Positions 50,831 to 60,296 of a stretch of 64,000 bases of DNA are shown piece by piece. The stretch comes from Allopseudospirillum japonicum (GTDB lineage: Bacteria; Pseudomonadota; Gammaproteobacteria; Pseudomonadales; Halomonadaceae). Below the pieces are notes generated by a model. It was not told where the DNA came from. It saw only the letters and a list, made by a program, of their open reading frames with translations, and made no database searches. Made by a program: the position numbers and the translations under genes. Positions within the stretch are counted from its first letter, which is position 1. Each line of letters starts with the position of its first letter. The stretch covers positions 202,540 to 266,539 of the forward strand of contig NZ_FNYH01000003.1 in assembly GCF_900108915.1 (NCBI RefSeq), written 5' to 3'.

Positions 50831-51229
50831 TTAACGCTCAGCAGCTTGTTGTTGCTGTAGCTTTAGCAGGGCCTCTTGGGCTTGCAATGCTTGCTCGCGA
50901 TATTGTAAAGCCTGCTCGCGTGCTTCTAACGCTTGACGTTGATATTCAAGCAAACGCGCCTCTTGCTGTACTTGCTGGTGTTGATCCTGTCCAGATTCGA
51001 CAGTTTGGGCACTGACTTGTGCTGGATGATCTTGCGGCGCCACCGGCATCACAGCTTGCGTTGGTGCTGAGCGCGTTTCTGCAGTTTGCTGTTTTGGAGG
51101 AAACTGTTCACGGAAACTGGCCTCACCGTTAAACCATTGTTCTTGCTCGGAGACTTGATCGGCCCAAAGGCTTGGACTGATCAACACACTGGCAAGTACA
51201 AGGTGGATGCATGTGCGTTGAGTTAGCAT
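50831..51229 (-). CDS. Small periplasmic coiled-coil protein of unknown function
   Basis: A 132-residue protein. The signal peptide MLTQRTCIHLVLASVLISPS ends near LWA-DQ. A Gln/Pro/Ala-rich linker follows, and the last 45 residues form a regular heptad pattern (EAREQALQYREQALQAQEAL), a predicted coiled coil. I do not recognise the family. It sits between the DUF349 gene and the SulP gene and is probably transcribed with both. The ATG at 51229 has GGGAGA upstream; a longer in-frame start would hide the signal peptide. Confidence 0.65.
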   Translation of the reverse strand: MLTQRTCIHLVLASVLISPSLWADQVSEQEQWFNGEASFREQFPPKQQTAETRSAPTQAVMPVAPQDHPAQVSAQTVESGQDQHQQVQQEARLLEYQRQALEAREQALQYREQALQAQEALLKLQQQQAAER

Positions 51230-51248
51230 GATGAAAAATCTCCCGTGG

Positions 51249-52355
51249 CTATTGATTGATTGCTGAAGGTTCAGGGTGACACCAAGCATAGAGGCTTTGC
51301 TGGAAGCTTGTCTGTAGCACTTCCGGTGTATCTAGGGAAGTCAGTAGCCAGCTAATCACTAGAGCAAGAAGCTCCTGTGTTTGCTGGGCTTGTGCTTCCT
51401 GAGTGGTATTTTGTCCTAACCCTTGAGTTAACCTTTCTACCTGAATGCTCATTTTAAGCGCTTGATACTCAGGCTCTAAAGTTTGCCCACTAAGTAACTT
51501 AAAGCGTACGTACAGCTTTTGTTGTTCTTCTAAAGTTTTTGCAGGTGTGGCAAGTGCATACGCCTGACGCCACCAAGCAAGCTGAGGTTGCCATTCTGGT
51601 TGTGCGTGTTGCTGGACTTGGGCATCTAAGGTGTGCACGTCTGCGTAAGTTGGCTGGAGGCTGAGAGCTTGCCATAAAGACCAAAAAGGGGCGCGTGCGA
51701 GCGTTTCTTGTTGCTGCTTGAGCTGGGTCTCAATCTGCAATAATGCTTGGCTGCAGGCTTTGTTTTGTGCATGTTTTGCAGGTAACTCAGCAAGCTGGAG
51801 TGTTAAGACTTGGTGCTGGCGGAGAAAATCTGCATGGGTGTTGGCGGTCAGCTCTGCGTGTGCGACCTGATGGGCTAAAGCTTGAATTTGCTCACTAAGG
51901 GTTTGCCAAGCTTGTGCGTAAGCCGCTTTTTGCTGTTGACGCTCGTGATCACGATGCGCAAAAATTTGATCACACAGAGTGCGAAACTCATGCCAATATT
52001 CACGCTCTTGGCGACGATTTAAAGGTGCAATATTTTTCCATTCTTGCTGCAATTGTTTCGCTTGTTGGGCCGCACTAAAGACATCTTCCAATGTCAGTAA
52101 AATACGTGCTTGTTCAATTAAAGATTCTTTATGTGCAGCACTTTGGTGACGTGCTTGATCTAAATGTGTTTGTAAAGGCGTGATTGCCTGCTCAAAACGT
52201 TTTTGTAAGGGGCGATGCGCTTTGCGGCTCACAGGGTGAAAACGTTGCCATTCTTGGCGGGCTTTTTGCAAAATAGCAGTTAAAGCTCCTAAATCAAGCT
52301 GTTGCCATTCTGGTTTTTGTACTAAGGCTTCGAGTTCTTCACAGATCAGGTTTCT
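51249..52355 (-). pseudogene. DUF349 protein, 3' part downstream of an in-frame ochre codon
   Basis: This is the continuation of the DUF349 gene whose 5' part ends at 52356. Translating straight through the TAA at 52356-52358 keeps the same frame and gives RNLICEELEALVQKPEWQ and then QEWQRFHPVSRKAHRPLQKR, typical DUF349 repeat sequence. If translated separately, it would start at a TTG near 52271, with AGGAG about 16 bases before, giving 340 residues. The coding frame after the stop is intact, so the break looks recent, or the stop is bypassed, or it is a sequencing error. Function of DUF349 proteins is unclear; they are long helical proteins. Confidence 0.75.
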
Positions 52356-54143
52356 TTACTGACGGTGGTACTCACGCACCTTGGCTTCCTCAGCAAAATA
52401 AGCTTGGCAAGGTGCATACGCTTGATCGGCAGCTTGCTTAAAACGTGTCCATAAAGCTTTGTGCACCCCAACATTGCCTAGTTGTTTCCATTCTTGTTGA
52501 AGTGCCTGAATGCGTTCAGCTTTTAGTTGGGGTTCCATCTGATCATCGACTAAAGCTTCCATACGTTGACAAAGTTGCTCACGTTTTGGCTGCGCAACAA
52601 AACCTTGCCAGTCTTTCAGTTCGCTAATTCGTACATGCAAAGCTTTATAGGTTTGTTCTAAAGAAGTATGTGCGAGTTGAGCAGCTTGGGTGCTGCCAAG
52701 TTGTTGCCAGAGATCTTGCGCATGGCTATAGGTTTGAATTCCCGCTTGGGTTTCACCTGCATCCAAACGTTGGCGGCATTCTTCCAATAAACAAGCTAAT
52801 TGGTTTTCTAATGCGCTTGGTGTGCTGGCCTCTGGTCCATCTGCGGGGGGATATGCCTGATGATGTGCTTGCTTTAAATAAGCATAAGCCTGCTCCAACA
52901 GGGGGGGACGCTCTAAGTTAGCAGGCCAAGCAGGAATTTCAGTTAATAGTTTATCAAGATGCGCAGCCTGACTCCTAGCTTCCATAGACTCATCCTGTGT
53001 GAGCAAAGGTGCTAACTGAGACTGCACTTGCTTAAGTGCTTCTAATGCGAGTGTTGCTTGTGCCAATTCTTGACTGATAGCTTGGTACGCATTGAGGGTA
53101 TCTGGCTTAGGCGCGGCTTCTTGTTGCAGGTTTTGCCAATGCTTTTGTTGCCATTCTAATTGGCTTTGTAGGCTGGCTAATCCTGTGGCGCTTAAATCAA
53201 AATATTGATCAAGGTGTGCGTGGATTTCTTGCAAGCTTTGAACCACTTGCGCTTGTTGTTGTTGCACACGCGCTTGATTTTCCACAGCTTGGCGTTCTGC
53301 GTGTTCGCGTGCTTCTTGGTCGGCAATCGTTTTTTCGCACACTAAACGCGCCTCTTGATAACGGGCCTCTGTCGTTTCATCGCAGGGAGCTTCTAATTGT
53401 TGCCATTCTTTCACCAAATGACGAAATTTAGCCGCAAATAAAGGCGTGTAACTGGTACGCGCATGGGTGCAGATTTTATCTAAAAGTTGTTGTCTTTGTT
53501 GTAGTGCTTGTGCGCGTGCTGTGGCATCGGCTTTATAATCCGCAAGCCGCTCCTTAGCTAAGCGTAAAACACCTTTATCACGTACAGATAAACGGACCAG
53601 CTGTTCTAATACCGCTTCAGAATGAATACCTTGCGCTGCCTGTAAACGGACTTGGGCAATAGTATTTTCTAGCGCAATCGGCGCTAAGATCTCGGCTTCT
53701 AACTCGGGTGTTTGTTGGGCGCTTAGACGTGCCAAAGCTTGGAGTCTTAATTCGAGGTTGTCTGCTTCTTGCACTACTTTTTGTAGCAGCCAAGCATGCT
53801 GACACTGGGGATGTTCTAGCAGTTGCAACCTTTGTTCTAGTTTGGGAAGTGGGAGTTTTTCAGAATGAGGCGCTTGCCCACATAAAATGGGCAAAGCAGC
53901 ATGTTGTACCGCTTGCGGTTGTGCTGCATTTGCACATTGATCAAACACCCAAGCCAAATCATTCAACTGTAAAATAGCAGCTTGCAAAAGTGGTGTCTGG
54001 GTTTCAGTCAGAATTAACTGTTCTAACGCCTGCCGCCCTTCAGGTGTTTGCGGATGAAGTTGATGCACGGCCTCAAGGCGTTGATTAGGATGTTGCACAT
54101 TAGATTTATTAAACAAATTCAAGAATTTACTAAAAAATGGCAT
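52356..54143 (-). CDS. DUF349 protein, 5' part (595 residues, ends at an in-frame TAA)
   Basis: A highly helical, Gln/Ala/Leu-rich protein. The C-terminal segment QALQQEWKQLGNVGVHKALW followed by TRFKQAADQAY is a DUF349 repeat; an earlier one with HLVKEWQQLEAPC lies near the middle. It stops at TAA directly after EYHRQ. Similar proteins in pseudomonads are a single chain of about 900 residues, and here both parts together give about 965. A CAA-to-TAA change would explain the stop. The start ATG at 54143 gives MPFFSKFLNLFNKS; a TTG 12 bases upstream is possible. Confidence 0.78.
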   Translation of the reverse strand: MPFFSKFLNLFNKSNVQHPNQRLEAVHQLHPQTPEGRQALEQLILTETQTPLLQAAILQLNDLAWVFDQCANAAQPQAVQHAALPILCGQAPHSEKLPLPKLEQRLQLLEHPQCQHAWLLQKVVQEADNLELRLQALARLSAQQTPELEAEILAPIALENTIAQVRLQAAQGIHSEAVLEQLVRLSVRDKGVLRLAKERLADYKADATARAQALQQRQQLLDKICTHARTSYTPLFAAKFRHLVKEWQQLEAPCDETTEARYQEARLVCEKTIADQEAREHAERQAVENQARVQQQQAQVVQSLQEIHAHLDQYFDLSATGLASLQSQLEWQQKHWQNLQQEAAPKPDTLNAYQAISQELAQATLALEALKQVQSQLAPLLTQDESMEARSQAAHLDKLLTEIPAWPANLERPPLLEQAYAYLKQAHHQAYPPADGPEASTPSALENQLACLLEECRQRLDAGETQAGIQTYSHAQDLWQQLGSTQAAQLAHTSLEQTYKALHVRISELKDWQGFVAQPKREQLCQRMEALVDDQMEPQLKAERIQALQQEWKQLGNVGVHKALWTRFKQAADQAYAPCQAYFAEEAKVREYHRQ

Positions 54144-54580
54144 GGGGCGGCTCAACTCTTACTAATACGAATGGGTAGGAGGATGGCAACTTGCTTAACA
54201 CCCGTTGCCCGCCTAGGAAAACAATCACTTAGATATCTTAAGTTTACCCTTTTCTTGGGTAAAAAAGATCAACAAAAACGCAGCAAAAGGTTAAACATAG
54301 ATTGCGCTCCGCCTAGGATACGCTAAAATTCTGACATTTCTGACATTTGCGTAAGTGAATTGACAGATTTCAGCATCCGGCGCATCAAGGTTTAGTCAGC
54401 TAAAGGCCTGCCGATAATGAGTTCTAACATAAAAGGGCTTAGGTCAAACTGGCAACTCAGGTCGATCTTCTAGCCTTTGGTTCAGTGTGTTGTTGGATTG
54501 GATAAAGGTGGTCCTAGATGGAAGCAGCTTTACATACAAAAAGTGCTAAACAGACACCCTGTATCCTTGGGAGTGATGCA
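54144..54580. promoter_or_regulatory. Divergent regulatory region between the DUF349 gene and minC
   Basis: 437 bases without a gene. A candidate minC promoter is TTGCGC (54302-54307), 16 bases, TAAAAT (54324-54329). A ten-base direct repeat CCGCCTAGGA occurs at 54209-54218 and 54309-54318, exactly 100 bases apart, the second inside the promoter spacer. TTTACCC/GGGTAAA (54243-54263) is a perfect 7-bp inverted repeat. TCTGACATT is tandemly repeated near 54331-54348. TGACAGATTTCAG at 54361-54373 recurs exactly before minD. Confidence 0.45.
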
Positions 54581-55327
54581 ATGAGCACAACACAAGCTGC
54601 GATGATGAAGGTCTCTCAGCAGGCGTTAAGGTTCAAAGGGACCATGTTGCCTGTGACTGTGATGGAGCTATTTACAGCAGACTTGGTTGCATTAGAGCAA
54701 CATTTAGCAAGCAAATTGCAAGATCCTAGTGCATTTTTTACGCGTTCACCCTTGGTACTGAATGCAGAACGTTTACCGCCCGAGCTCATGCCAGATCTAG
54801 CGGCCTTGGTGGCTTGTTGTCAGCGTCATGAATTACTGCCGATAGCCGTTCGTGGGGGCAATCATGTATGGCGGGAGCAAGCTTGGTCTTTGGGTTTAGG
54901 CTGGATTGATACACAAGACAATGCGCGTCCTCAAAATAAAGCCGTGCCTCATGCGGGAGCTGGTTTAATAGTAGAGCGCACCATACGTTCAGGGCAGCAA
55001 GTTTGGTCTCCTAAAGGAGATCTGGTCATCTTAGGCTCAGTGAATGAAGGCGCTGAAGTGCTCGCCGCCGGTAGTATTCATGTCTATGGCACTTTGCGAG
55101 GACGTGCATTGGCAGGGATTCATGGCGATCACAAGGCAAGAATTTTCTGTATGCAAATGGATGCTGAACTCTTGGCAATCGCAGGTAACTATAAAATGGC
55201 AGAAGATTTTGCCAGCCCTTTAAGAGGCAAGCCAGTGCAGACCTATCTTGAAGCAGAACGCTTATTGTTAGCAGAACTTCAGTTACCTACAAGCAATGGT
55301 GGTTGGCGTTCTTGGTTGCAAGCCTAA
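54581..55327 (+). CDS. minC: Septum site-determining protein MinC
   Basis: A 248-residue FtsZ inhibitor. The N-terminal domain starts FKGTMLPVTVMELF. The C-terminal beta-helix has GDLVILGSVNEGAEVLAAGS and HVYGTLRGRALAG, the MinD-binding signature, then ARIFCMQMDAELLAIAGNYK. The ATG at 54581 has GGGAG seven bases upstream and gives the usual N-terminus; an in-frame ATG at 54518 with AGGTGG upstream would add 21 residues. Unusually, 199 bases separate it from minD. Confidence 0.93.
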   Translation: MSTTQAAMMKVSQQALRFKGTMLPVTVMELFTADLVALEQHLASKLQDPSAFFTRSPLVLNAERLPPELMPDLAALVACCQRHELLPIAVRGGNHVWREQAWSLGLGWIDTQDNARPQNKAVPHAGAGLIVERTIRSGQQVWSPKGDLVILGSVNEGAEVLAAGSIHVYGTLRGRALAGIHGDHKARIFCMQMDAELLAIAGNYKMAEDFASPLRGKPVQTYLEAERLLLAELQLPTSNGGWRSWLQA

Positions 55328-55499
55328 TATCAGATGCTTGTATTCATTTAAGGTTACATCTTGTAATTAAATCAAACCCTGTCATGCCTAATATCTCAGT
55401 ATACTTTGCCAACTTTAACTGATGCGAATGCAAAAGCTTGTAAAGTATATCCAAGCCTTTCATTAAAACCTTGAGTGAGCGCATGTACATTTTATCGAC

Positions 55500-55512
55500 T
55501 GACAGATTTCAG
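55500..55512 (+). repeat. 13-base motif before minD shared with the minC upstream region
   Basis: TGACAGATTTCAG occurs here and at 54361-54373, upstream of minC. The 199-base minC-minD gap also has TATACTTT/AAAGTATA (55400-55407, 55442-55449) as an 8-bp inverted repeat. A common regulator for separate minC and minDE transcripts is possible. Confidence 0.4.
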
Positions 55513-55526
55513 GTGGAGAGTCCAAC

Positions 55527-56345
55527 TTGGCCAAGATCATTGTAATCACATCCGGCAAAGGGGGCGTAGGAAAAACAACCAGTTGTGCCTCTATAGGTAC
55601 TGGCTTGGCTATGCTCGGTCATAAAACCGTTCTTATCGATTTTGATGTTGGTTTACGTAATCTAGATTTAATTATGGGTTGCGAACGTCGTGTCGTGTAT
55701 GACTTTATTAATGTTATTCATGGCGAGGCGAGTCTTAAACAGGCATTGATTCGTGACAAGCGGGTAGAAAATTTATTTATTTTGCCTGCATCGCAAACGC
55801 GTGATAAAGACGCTTTGACACAAGAAGGCGTGGAGCGGGTATTAAAAGAATTAAGCACAGACTTTGACTTCATTTTATGTGATTCCCCTGCAGGCATTGA
55901 GCATGGCGCACATATGGCTATGTTCTATGCAGATGAAGCCATTGTAGTGACCAACCCAGAAGTTTCTTCTGTGCGCGATTCAGATCGTATTTTGGGGCTA
56001 CTCAATTCAAAAACGCAGCGCGCAATTGAAGGTCAAGAGCCAATTAAAGAACACCTTTTATTAGCACGCTATGATGTAGAGCGTGTAGAAGAGGGTGAAA
56101 TGCTGACCCTAGAAGATGTTTGTGAGATTCTAGCGATACCTGTCATTGGTGTGGTACCAGAATCGGAAGCTGTATTAAAAGCATCAAACCAAGGGGTGCC
56201 TGTGGTGCATGATCAAACCACAGATGCAGGCCAGGCTTACTTAGATACAGTGAAACGTTTGCTGGGTGAGCAGGTTGATTTGAAATTTATCCACCCCGAA
56301 AAACGTAGCTTCTTAAGTCGCGTGTTTGGCGGAGGTCGTCGATGA
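55527..56345 (+). CDS. minD: Septum site-determining ATPase MinD
   Basis: A 272-residue ParA-type ATPase that recruits MinC to the membrane and oscillates with MinE. The deviant Walker A GKGGVGKTT lies near residues 10-18, FDVGLRNLDLIMG near 40-52, and the membrane-targeting amphipathic helix at the C-terminus (SFLSRVFGGGRR). The start is a TTG at 55527, with a strong AGGTGGAG upstream; it gives the family's standard AKIIVITSGKGG beginning. It overlaps minE by four bases (ATGA). Confidence 0.97.
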   Translation: MAKIIVITSGKGGVGKTTSCASIGTGLAMLGHKTVLIDFDVGLRNLDLIMGCERRVVYDFINVIHGEASLKQALIRDKRVENLFILPASQTRDKDALTQEGVERVLKELSTDFDFILCDSPAGIEHGAHMAMFYADEAIVVTNPEVSSVRDSDRILGLLNSKTQRAIEGQEPIKEHLLLARYDVERVEEGEMLTLEDVCEILAIPVIGVVPESEAVLKASNQGVPVVHDQTTDAGQAYLDTVKRLLGEQVDLKFIHPEKRSFLSRVFGGGRR

Positions 56346-56596
56346 ACTTTCTGGAGTACTTTAAACGTGAGCAGCCTTGCTCAGCGAATGTGGCCAAGGA
56401 GCGCCTCAAAATTATTGTAGCTCATGAGCGTTTAAGTCGAGATCAGCCGGATTACTTGCCACGCTTGCAGCGTGAAATTATGGAAGTGGTCGCGCGTTAT
56501 GTCAAAATTGCTGAAGATCATGTGCAAGTGACTGTGGATCACAATGGTAATTACTCTGTGCTAGAACTCAATATTACTTTACCGAAAAGCGCTTAA
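56342..56596 (+). CDS. minE: Cell division topological specificity factor MinE
   Basis: An 84-residue MinE. The N-terminal membrane-targeting segment MNFLEYF is followed by the MinD-stimulating part (ANVAKERLKIIVAHERLSR) and the C-terminal dimer domain. It displaces MinC from MinD and drives pole-to-pole oscillation. It overlaps the minD stop. Confidence 0.97.
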   Translation: MNFLEYFKREQPCSANVAKERLKIIVAHERLSRDQPDYLPRLQREIMEVVARYVKIAEDHVQVTVDHNGNYSVLELNITLPKSA

Positions 56597-56677
56597 TCTG
56601 GCATCTTGAGCAAACGTCCTGCTTTATGAGCTTTAAAGCGGGGCATTTTTTACCGGTATGTTTGATAAGGATTTTCC

Positions 56678-58138
56678 ATGACCAAACCTAGCTTACTGTG
56701 GCATGACTATGAAACTTGGGGAGCCGATCCACGTTTAGATCGTCCTGCACAATTTGCCGCAGTACGCACGGATGAGGATCTGAACCCGATTGGTGAGCCG
56801 ATTAATCTTCTCTGCCAGCCTGCCAATGATTTTATCCCACATCCGCAAGCCTGCTTGGTCACAGGGATTCGCCCGCAAGATGCGCTGCAAGAAGGTATGC
56901 CCGAAGCGGACTTTGCGCGTTGTATCCATGAGGCTATGAGCCAAACGGCGACCTGTAGCCTAGGATATAATACCTTAAGGTTTGATGATGAGTTTACCCG
57001 CCACCTTCTGTACCGTAATTTTTACGATCCCTATAGCCGTGAATATGCACAAGGTAATTCACGTTGGGACTTGATTGATGTGATGCGTGCTGCTTATGCC
57101 TTGCGTCCACAAGGGATGGAATGGCCATTACATCCAGATCAAACACCAAGCTTTCGTTTAGAAGATTTAACCGCTGCTAATGGGATTGAACATGGTCAAG
57201 CCCACGATGCGCTTGCCGATGTGTATGCGACCTTAGCGATGGCGCGCTTATTACGGCAAGCCCAGCCAAAATTTTATCAATACTTGTTTGCACACAGAAC
57301 CAAATACAGTATTCAGCAACAAATTCAAGCCCATCCGCAAAAGCCTTGGGTGCATGTCTCCAGCCGTTATCCAGCCAGCCGAGCTTGTACGTCGGTGATA
57401 CTTTTATTGGGCTGGGACAAAACCAATAAAAATGCCGCTTTTGCTTTTGATTTACGCCAAGATCCGCGCGTTTTGCTGGATTTAAGTGTGGAAGCGATTC
57501 AGGCCAACTTGTTTACTCCACAAAACCAATTGCCAGCTGGGCAAGAACGCATCGGCCTGAAACAAGTACATATTAATAAGTGCCCCGTACTTTTGCCGGT
57601 GAAAGCCTTAGATGCAGCAGCTTGTGAGCGTGCACAAATTGATATGGCAACTTGTGAACACCATTGGCATTGGTTATTGCAGCAGGATCTGGTGGCCTTG
57701 GAAGCGAAATTACAAGGCGTATTTTCTAAGCAGGCTTTTAATGATCAGGGAGATCCTGATCTCATGTTATATAGCGGTGGCTTTTTTTCAGCGCATGATA
57801 AGCGACAAATGCAACAAATTCAGGCCACGCCTGTAGAAGCGCTGGCGGATTTAGCCTTGCCTTTTCAGGATATTCGTTTACCGGAAATGTTATTTCGCTA
57901 TCGGGCGCGTAATTATCCACAGACTTTATCCTTACAAGAACAGCAGACTTGGGATCAATATCGTTGGCAAAAATTACATGCTGAGCAAGAAACGAGTTTA
58001 ACCCTTGCTGGTTTTCAGCAAACGCTAATGCAATTAGAAGCTGAGGGAATCGACCGAGAACAAGCGCTGATGCTACAAGATCTAGTCTATTATGTGGAGT
58101 CTATCTTACCGTATGATTTGATGCAGGATGACAGATAA
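56678..58138 (+). CDS. sbcB: Exodeoxyribonuclease I
   Basis: A 486-residue 3'-5' single-strand DNA exonuclease. The DEDDh active site is visible: HDYETWG with Asp and Glu near 9-11, GYNTLRFDDEF near 98-108 and HDALADV near 178-184. The SH3-like and helical C-terminal domains follow. It acts in mismatch repair and recombination and binds SSB. AAGGATTTTCC precedes the ATG. It converges on phoR with a 39-base gap. Confidence 0.96.
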   Translation: MTKPSLLWHDYETWGADPRLDRPAQFAAVRTDEDLNPIGEPINLLCQPANDFIPHPQACLVTGIRPQDALQEGMPEADFARCIHEAMSQTATCSLGYNTLRFDDEFTRHLLYRNFYDPYSREYAQGNSRWDLIDVMRAAYALRPQGMEWPLHPDQTPSFRLEDLTAANGIEHGQAHDALADVYATLAMARLLRQAQPKFYQYLFAHRTKYSIQQQIQAHPQKPWVHVSSRYPASRACTSVILLLGWDKTNKNAAFAFDLRQDPRVLLDLSVEAIQANLFTPQNQLPAGQERIGLKQVHINKCPVLLPVKALDAAACERAQIDMATCEHHWHWLLQQDLVALEAKLQGVFSKQAFNDQGDPDLMLYSGGFFSAHDKRQMQQIQATPVEALADLALPFQDIRLPEMLFRYRARNYPQTLSLQEQQTWDQYRWQKLHAEQETSLTLAGFQQTLMQLEAEGIDREQALMLQDLVYYVESILPYDLMQDDR

Positions 58139-58150
58139 AAGACATATCAG

Positions 58151-58170
58151 TGTCCCTCAAGTGAGGGGCA
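58151..58170. terminator. Possible bidirectional terminator between sbcB and phoR
   Basis: TGTCCCTC pairs with GAGGGGCA (one wobble) around a 4-base loop. The following T tract on the plus strand is short (GTCTTTAC), and the minus strand has none, so this is a weak candidate. Confidence 0.45.
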
Positions 58171-58177
58171 GTCTTTA

Positions 58178-59476
58178 CTAACTGAAATCTGCAACTCGAG
58201 CGCGTGGGAAGTGACAAATAAATTCACAACCTAGACCGATTTCACTGTGGATATCCAGCCAACCTTGGTGACGCAACAGGACATGCTTCACAATCGCAAG
58301 ACCTAAACCTGTTCCTCCTGATTCGGTGGAACGTCCTTTATCCACGCGATAAAAACGCTCGGTTAAGCGTGGTAAATGGCGCGAATCTATCCCTTCTCCA
58401 TTATCAACAACTTCTAAATGCGCGCCCTCAATATCTGCATACCAGCGAATTTGGATTTCACTTTGTGCTGGGGTGTACTTGATAGCATTAAAAACCAAAT
58501 TAGAAAAAGCACTACGCAGTTCTTTCTCTGAGCCGTATAAGCGTACATTAGCATCTGCATACAAAATGATTTGATGTTGTTTTTCTCCCGAAAGAGCTAA
58601 AGCATCTTGACGAATAGATTGCAGCATATGATCAACGGCGATTGGAAGAATCTCTTCTTCGACATCCGAAGTTTCTAAACGTGATAAGGTGAGTAAATCA
58701 TTGACCAGATTTTGCATACGTAAGGTTTGCTGGCGCATTTGGGTGACGCCTTTTTGCCAACGTGGCGGTAACTGGTGTTGATACTCTTGATATGTTTCTA
58801 AATATCCCACCAAAACCGTTAAGGGTGTGCGTAATTCATGTGAGACGTTAGCCACAAAATCCTTGCGCATTTGTTCTAGCCGATGCAAACGGGTGATGTC
58901 GCGCACTAGCATCAAGCGATCATTATCGCCAAACACAGAAATTTGATATTGCAGCATCATACTATCGAGCATAGGGGAGGGCAGAGTTAAAGGTTCTTGA
59001 TATTCTCCTTGCTCAAAATATTCGATAAAACGGGGGTCTCGCAATAAGTTAGTGATGGGTTGGCCATCGTCATCTGGCGCACGAAATCCCAGCAGTCGCT
59101 CGGCGGCTGTATTCCACCATTCAAGCTCTCCTTGGCGATCTACCATGACAACAGCATCGCGTAAAGAAGAGCTAGATTCTTGAATACGGTCAATCACGCT
59201 TTGTAGGCGTTCTTGGATTCTTTGCTGGCCTTTTTGATAACGATAGAGCTGATCAAATAAATCGCCCCAAATACCATCGCTTTCCGGGGGAGCAAGCTTA
59301 GCTTCATTGGCGAGCCAATCTTGTAGTATCAGCAAGCGCTTAAAATGTCGCCAAAAGAAAAGCGCAAAGCCAACGAAAGCGCCAGCGAGACTTAAATCCC
59401 AAGGCATTCCTAAAAGTAGCCCAAGGCCTAAATAGGCGACAAGACGCCAAAACTCATGATAAATCCCTAAATTCAT
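58178..59476 (-). CDS. phoR: Phosphate regulon sensor kinase PhoR
   Basis: A 432-residue histidine kinase. Two short N-terminal membrane helices (about 10-45) lack a large periplasmic domain, as in PhoR. A PAS domain follows (about 95-205), then HisKA with VSHELRTPLTV, the N box FSNLVFNAIKYTP, and GGTGLGLAIVKHV. It phosphorylates PhoB under phosphate limitation through contact with Pst/PhoU. It is 39 bases downstream of phoB. The start ATG at 59476 gives MNLGIYHEFW; a TTG six bases upstream is also possible. Confidence 0.95.
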   Translation of the reverse strand: MNLGIYHEFWRLVAYLGLGLLLGMPWDLSLAGAFVGFALFFWRHFKRLLILQDWLANEAKLAPPESDGIWGDLFDQLYRYQKGQQRIQERLQSVIDRIQESSSSLRDAVVMVDRQGELEWWNTAAERLLGFRAPDDDGQPITNLLRDPRFIEYFEQGEYQEPLTLPSPMLDSMMLQYQISVFGDNDRLMLVRDITRLHRLEQMRKDFVANVSHELRTPLTVLVGYLETYQEYQHQLPPRWQKGVTQMRQQTLRMQNLVNDLLTLSRLETSDVEEEILPIAVDHMLQSIRQDALALSGEKQHQIILYADANVRLYGSEKELRSAFSNLVFNAIKYTPAQSEIQIRWYADIEGAHLEVVDNGEGIDSRHLPRLTERFYRVDKGRSTESGGTGLGLAIVKHVLLRHQGWLDIHSEIGLGCEFICHFPRARVADFS

Positions 59477-59515
59477 CAACAACTTGCCTAAGTAATCTGC
59501 TGGTATGCGAGGTGT

Positions 59516-60205
59516 TTAGGTACGTGTAGAGAAGCGATAGCCCGTACCGCGCACCGTTTGTATCAAATGCTCATGGGCACTGCCAAGTGCTTTACGTAAA
59601 CGACGAATATGCACATCTACGGTACGCTCTTCGACATATACATTGCCACCCCATACTTGGTCGAGTAGTTGGCTCCGTGTATAAGCGCGTTCTTGGTGGG
59701 TCATAAAAAACTGTAATAAGCGATATTCTGTCGGGCCGATTTCGATAGGCTGATTAAAAGAGGTGACTCTATGACTGACAGGATCTAGGCATAACCCTTC
59801 GACTTCTACCGGTTCCTCAATACCTTTGGGGGTGGTGCGTCTGAGGACGGCTTTTAAACGGGCAACCAGCTCGCGTGGTGAGAAGGGCTTAGTAATATAA
59901 TCATCGGCACCTGCTTCTAACCCCTGAATTTTATTATCTTCTTCGCCTTTAGCTGTCAGCATGATAATCGGGGTTTCTGCGGTGACAGGATCACGTTTGA
60001 GACGGCGGGCGAACTCGATGCCGCTAGTTCCAGGTAACATCCAGTCCAACAAAATCAGGTCTGGGCGTTGATCAACTAAAAGCGCGTGCGCCTCTTGGGT
60101 GCTACCGGCTTCTAAGCATTGATAATCAGCCATTTCTAGGGCTACAGCAATCATCTCACGGATGGGTGCTTCGTCATCCACAATGAGGACAGTTTTTGCA
60201 GTCAT
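59516..60205 (-). CDS. phoB: Phosphate regulon response regulator PhoB
   Basis: A 229-residue OmpR-family regulator. The receiver domain has the acidic pair in [10 protein letters not shown], the phospho-acceptor Asp in LLDWMLPG near 53, and Lys in TKPFSPREL. The winged helix ends with [20 protein letters not shown] and the VRGTGYRFS wing. It activates the Pho regulon. A good Pho box lies 92 bases upstream, so the phoBR operon is probably autoregulated. Confidence 0.97.
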   Translation of the reverse strand: MTAKTVLIVDDEAPIREMIAVALEMADYQCLEAGSTQEAHALLVDQRPDLILLDWMLPGTSGIEFARRLKRDPVTAETPIIMLTAKGEEDNKIQGLEAGADDYITKPFSPRELVARLKAVLRRTTPKGIEEPVEVEGLCLDPVSHRVTSFNQPIEIGPTEYRLLQFFMTHQERAYTRSQLLDQVWGGNVYVEERTVDVHIRRLRKALGSAHEHLIQTVRGTGYRFSTRT

Positions 60206-60296
60206 GGTTGAACCTGAACCTTGCGTGTAACTTAAATTAGAGGATGCTTACTTTAGGGTGTTCGTTTAGGTGTCAGATGTATTACAACGTCTTTAT

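Noticed and set aside
54331..54349. Tandem TCTGACATT repeats upstream of minC as a Pho box
   Set aside because: The period is 9 bases, not 11, and the half-sites differ from CTGTCAT; the phoB site at 60297 is far better.
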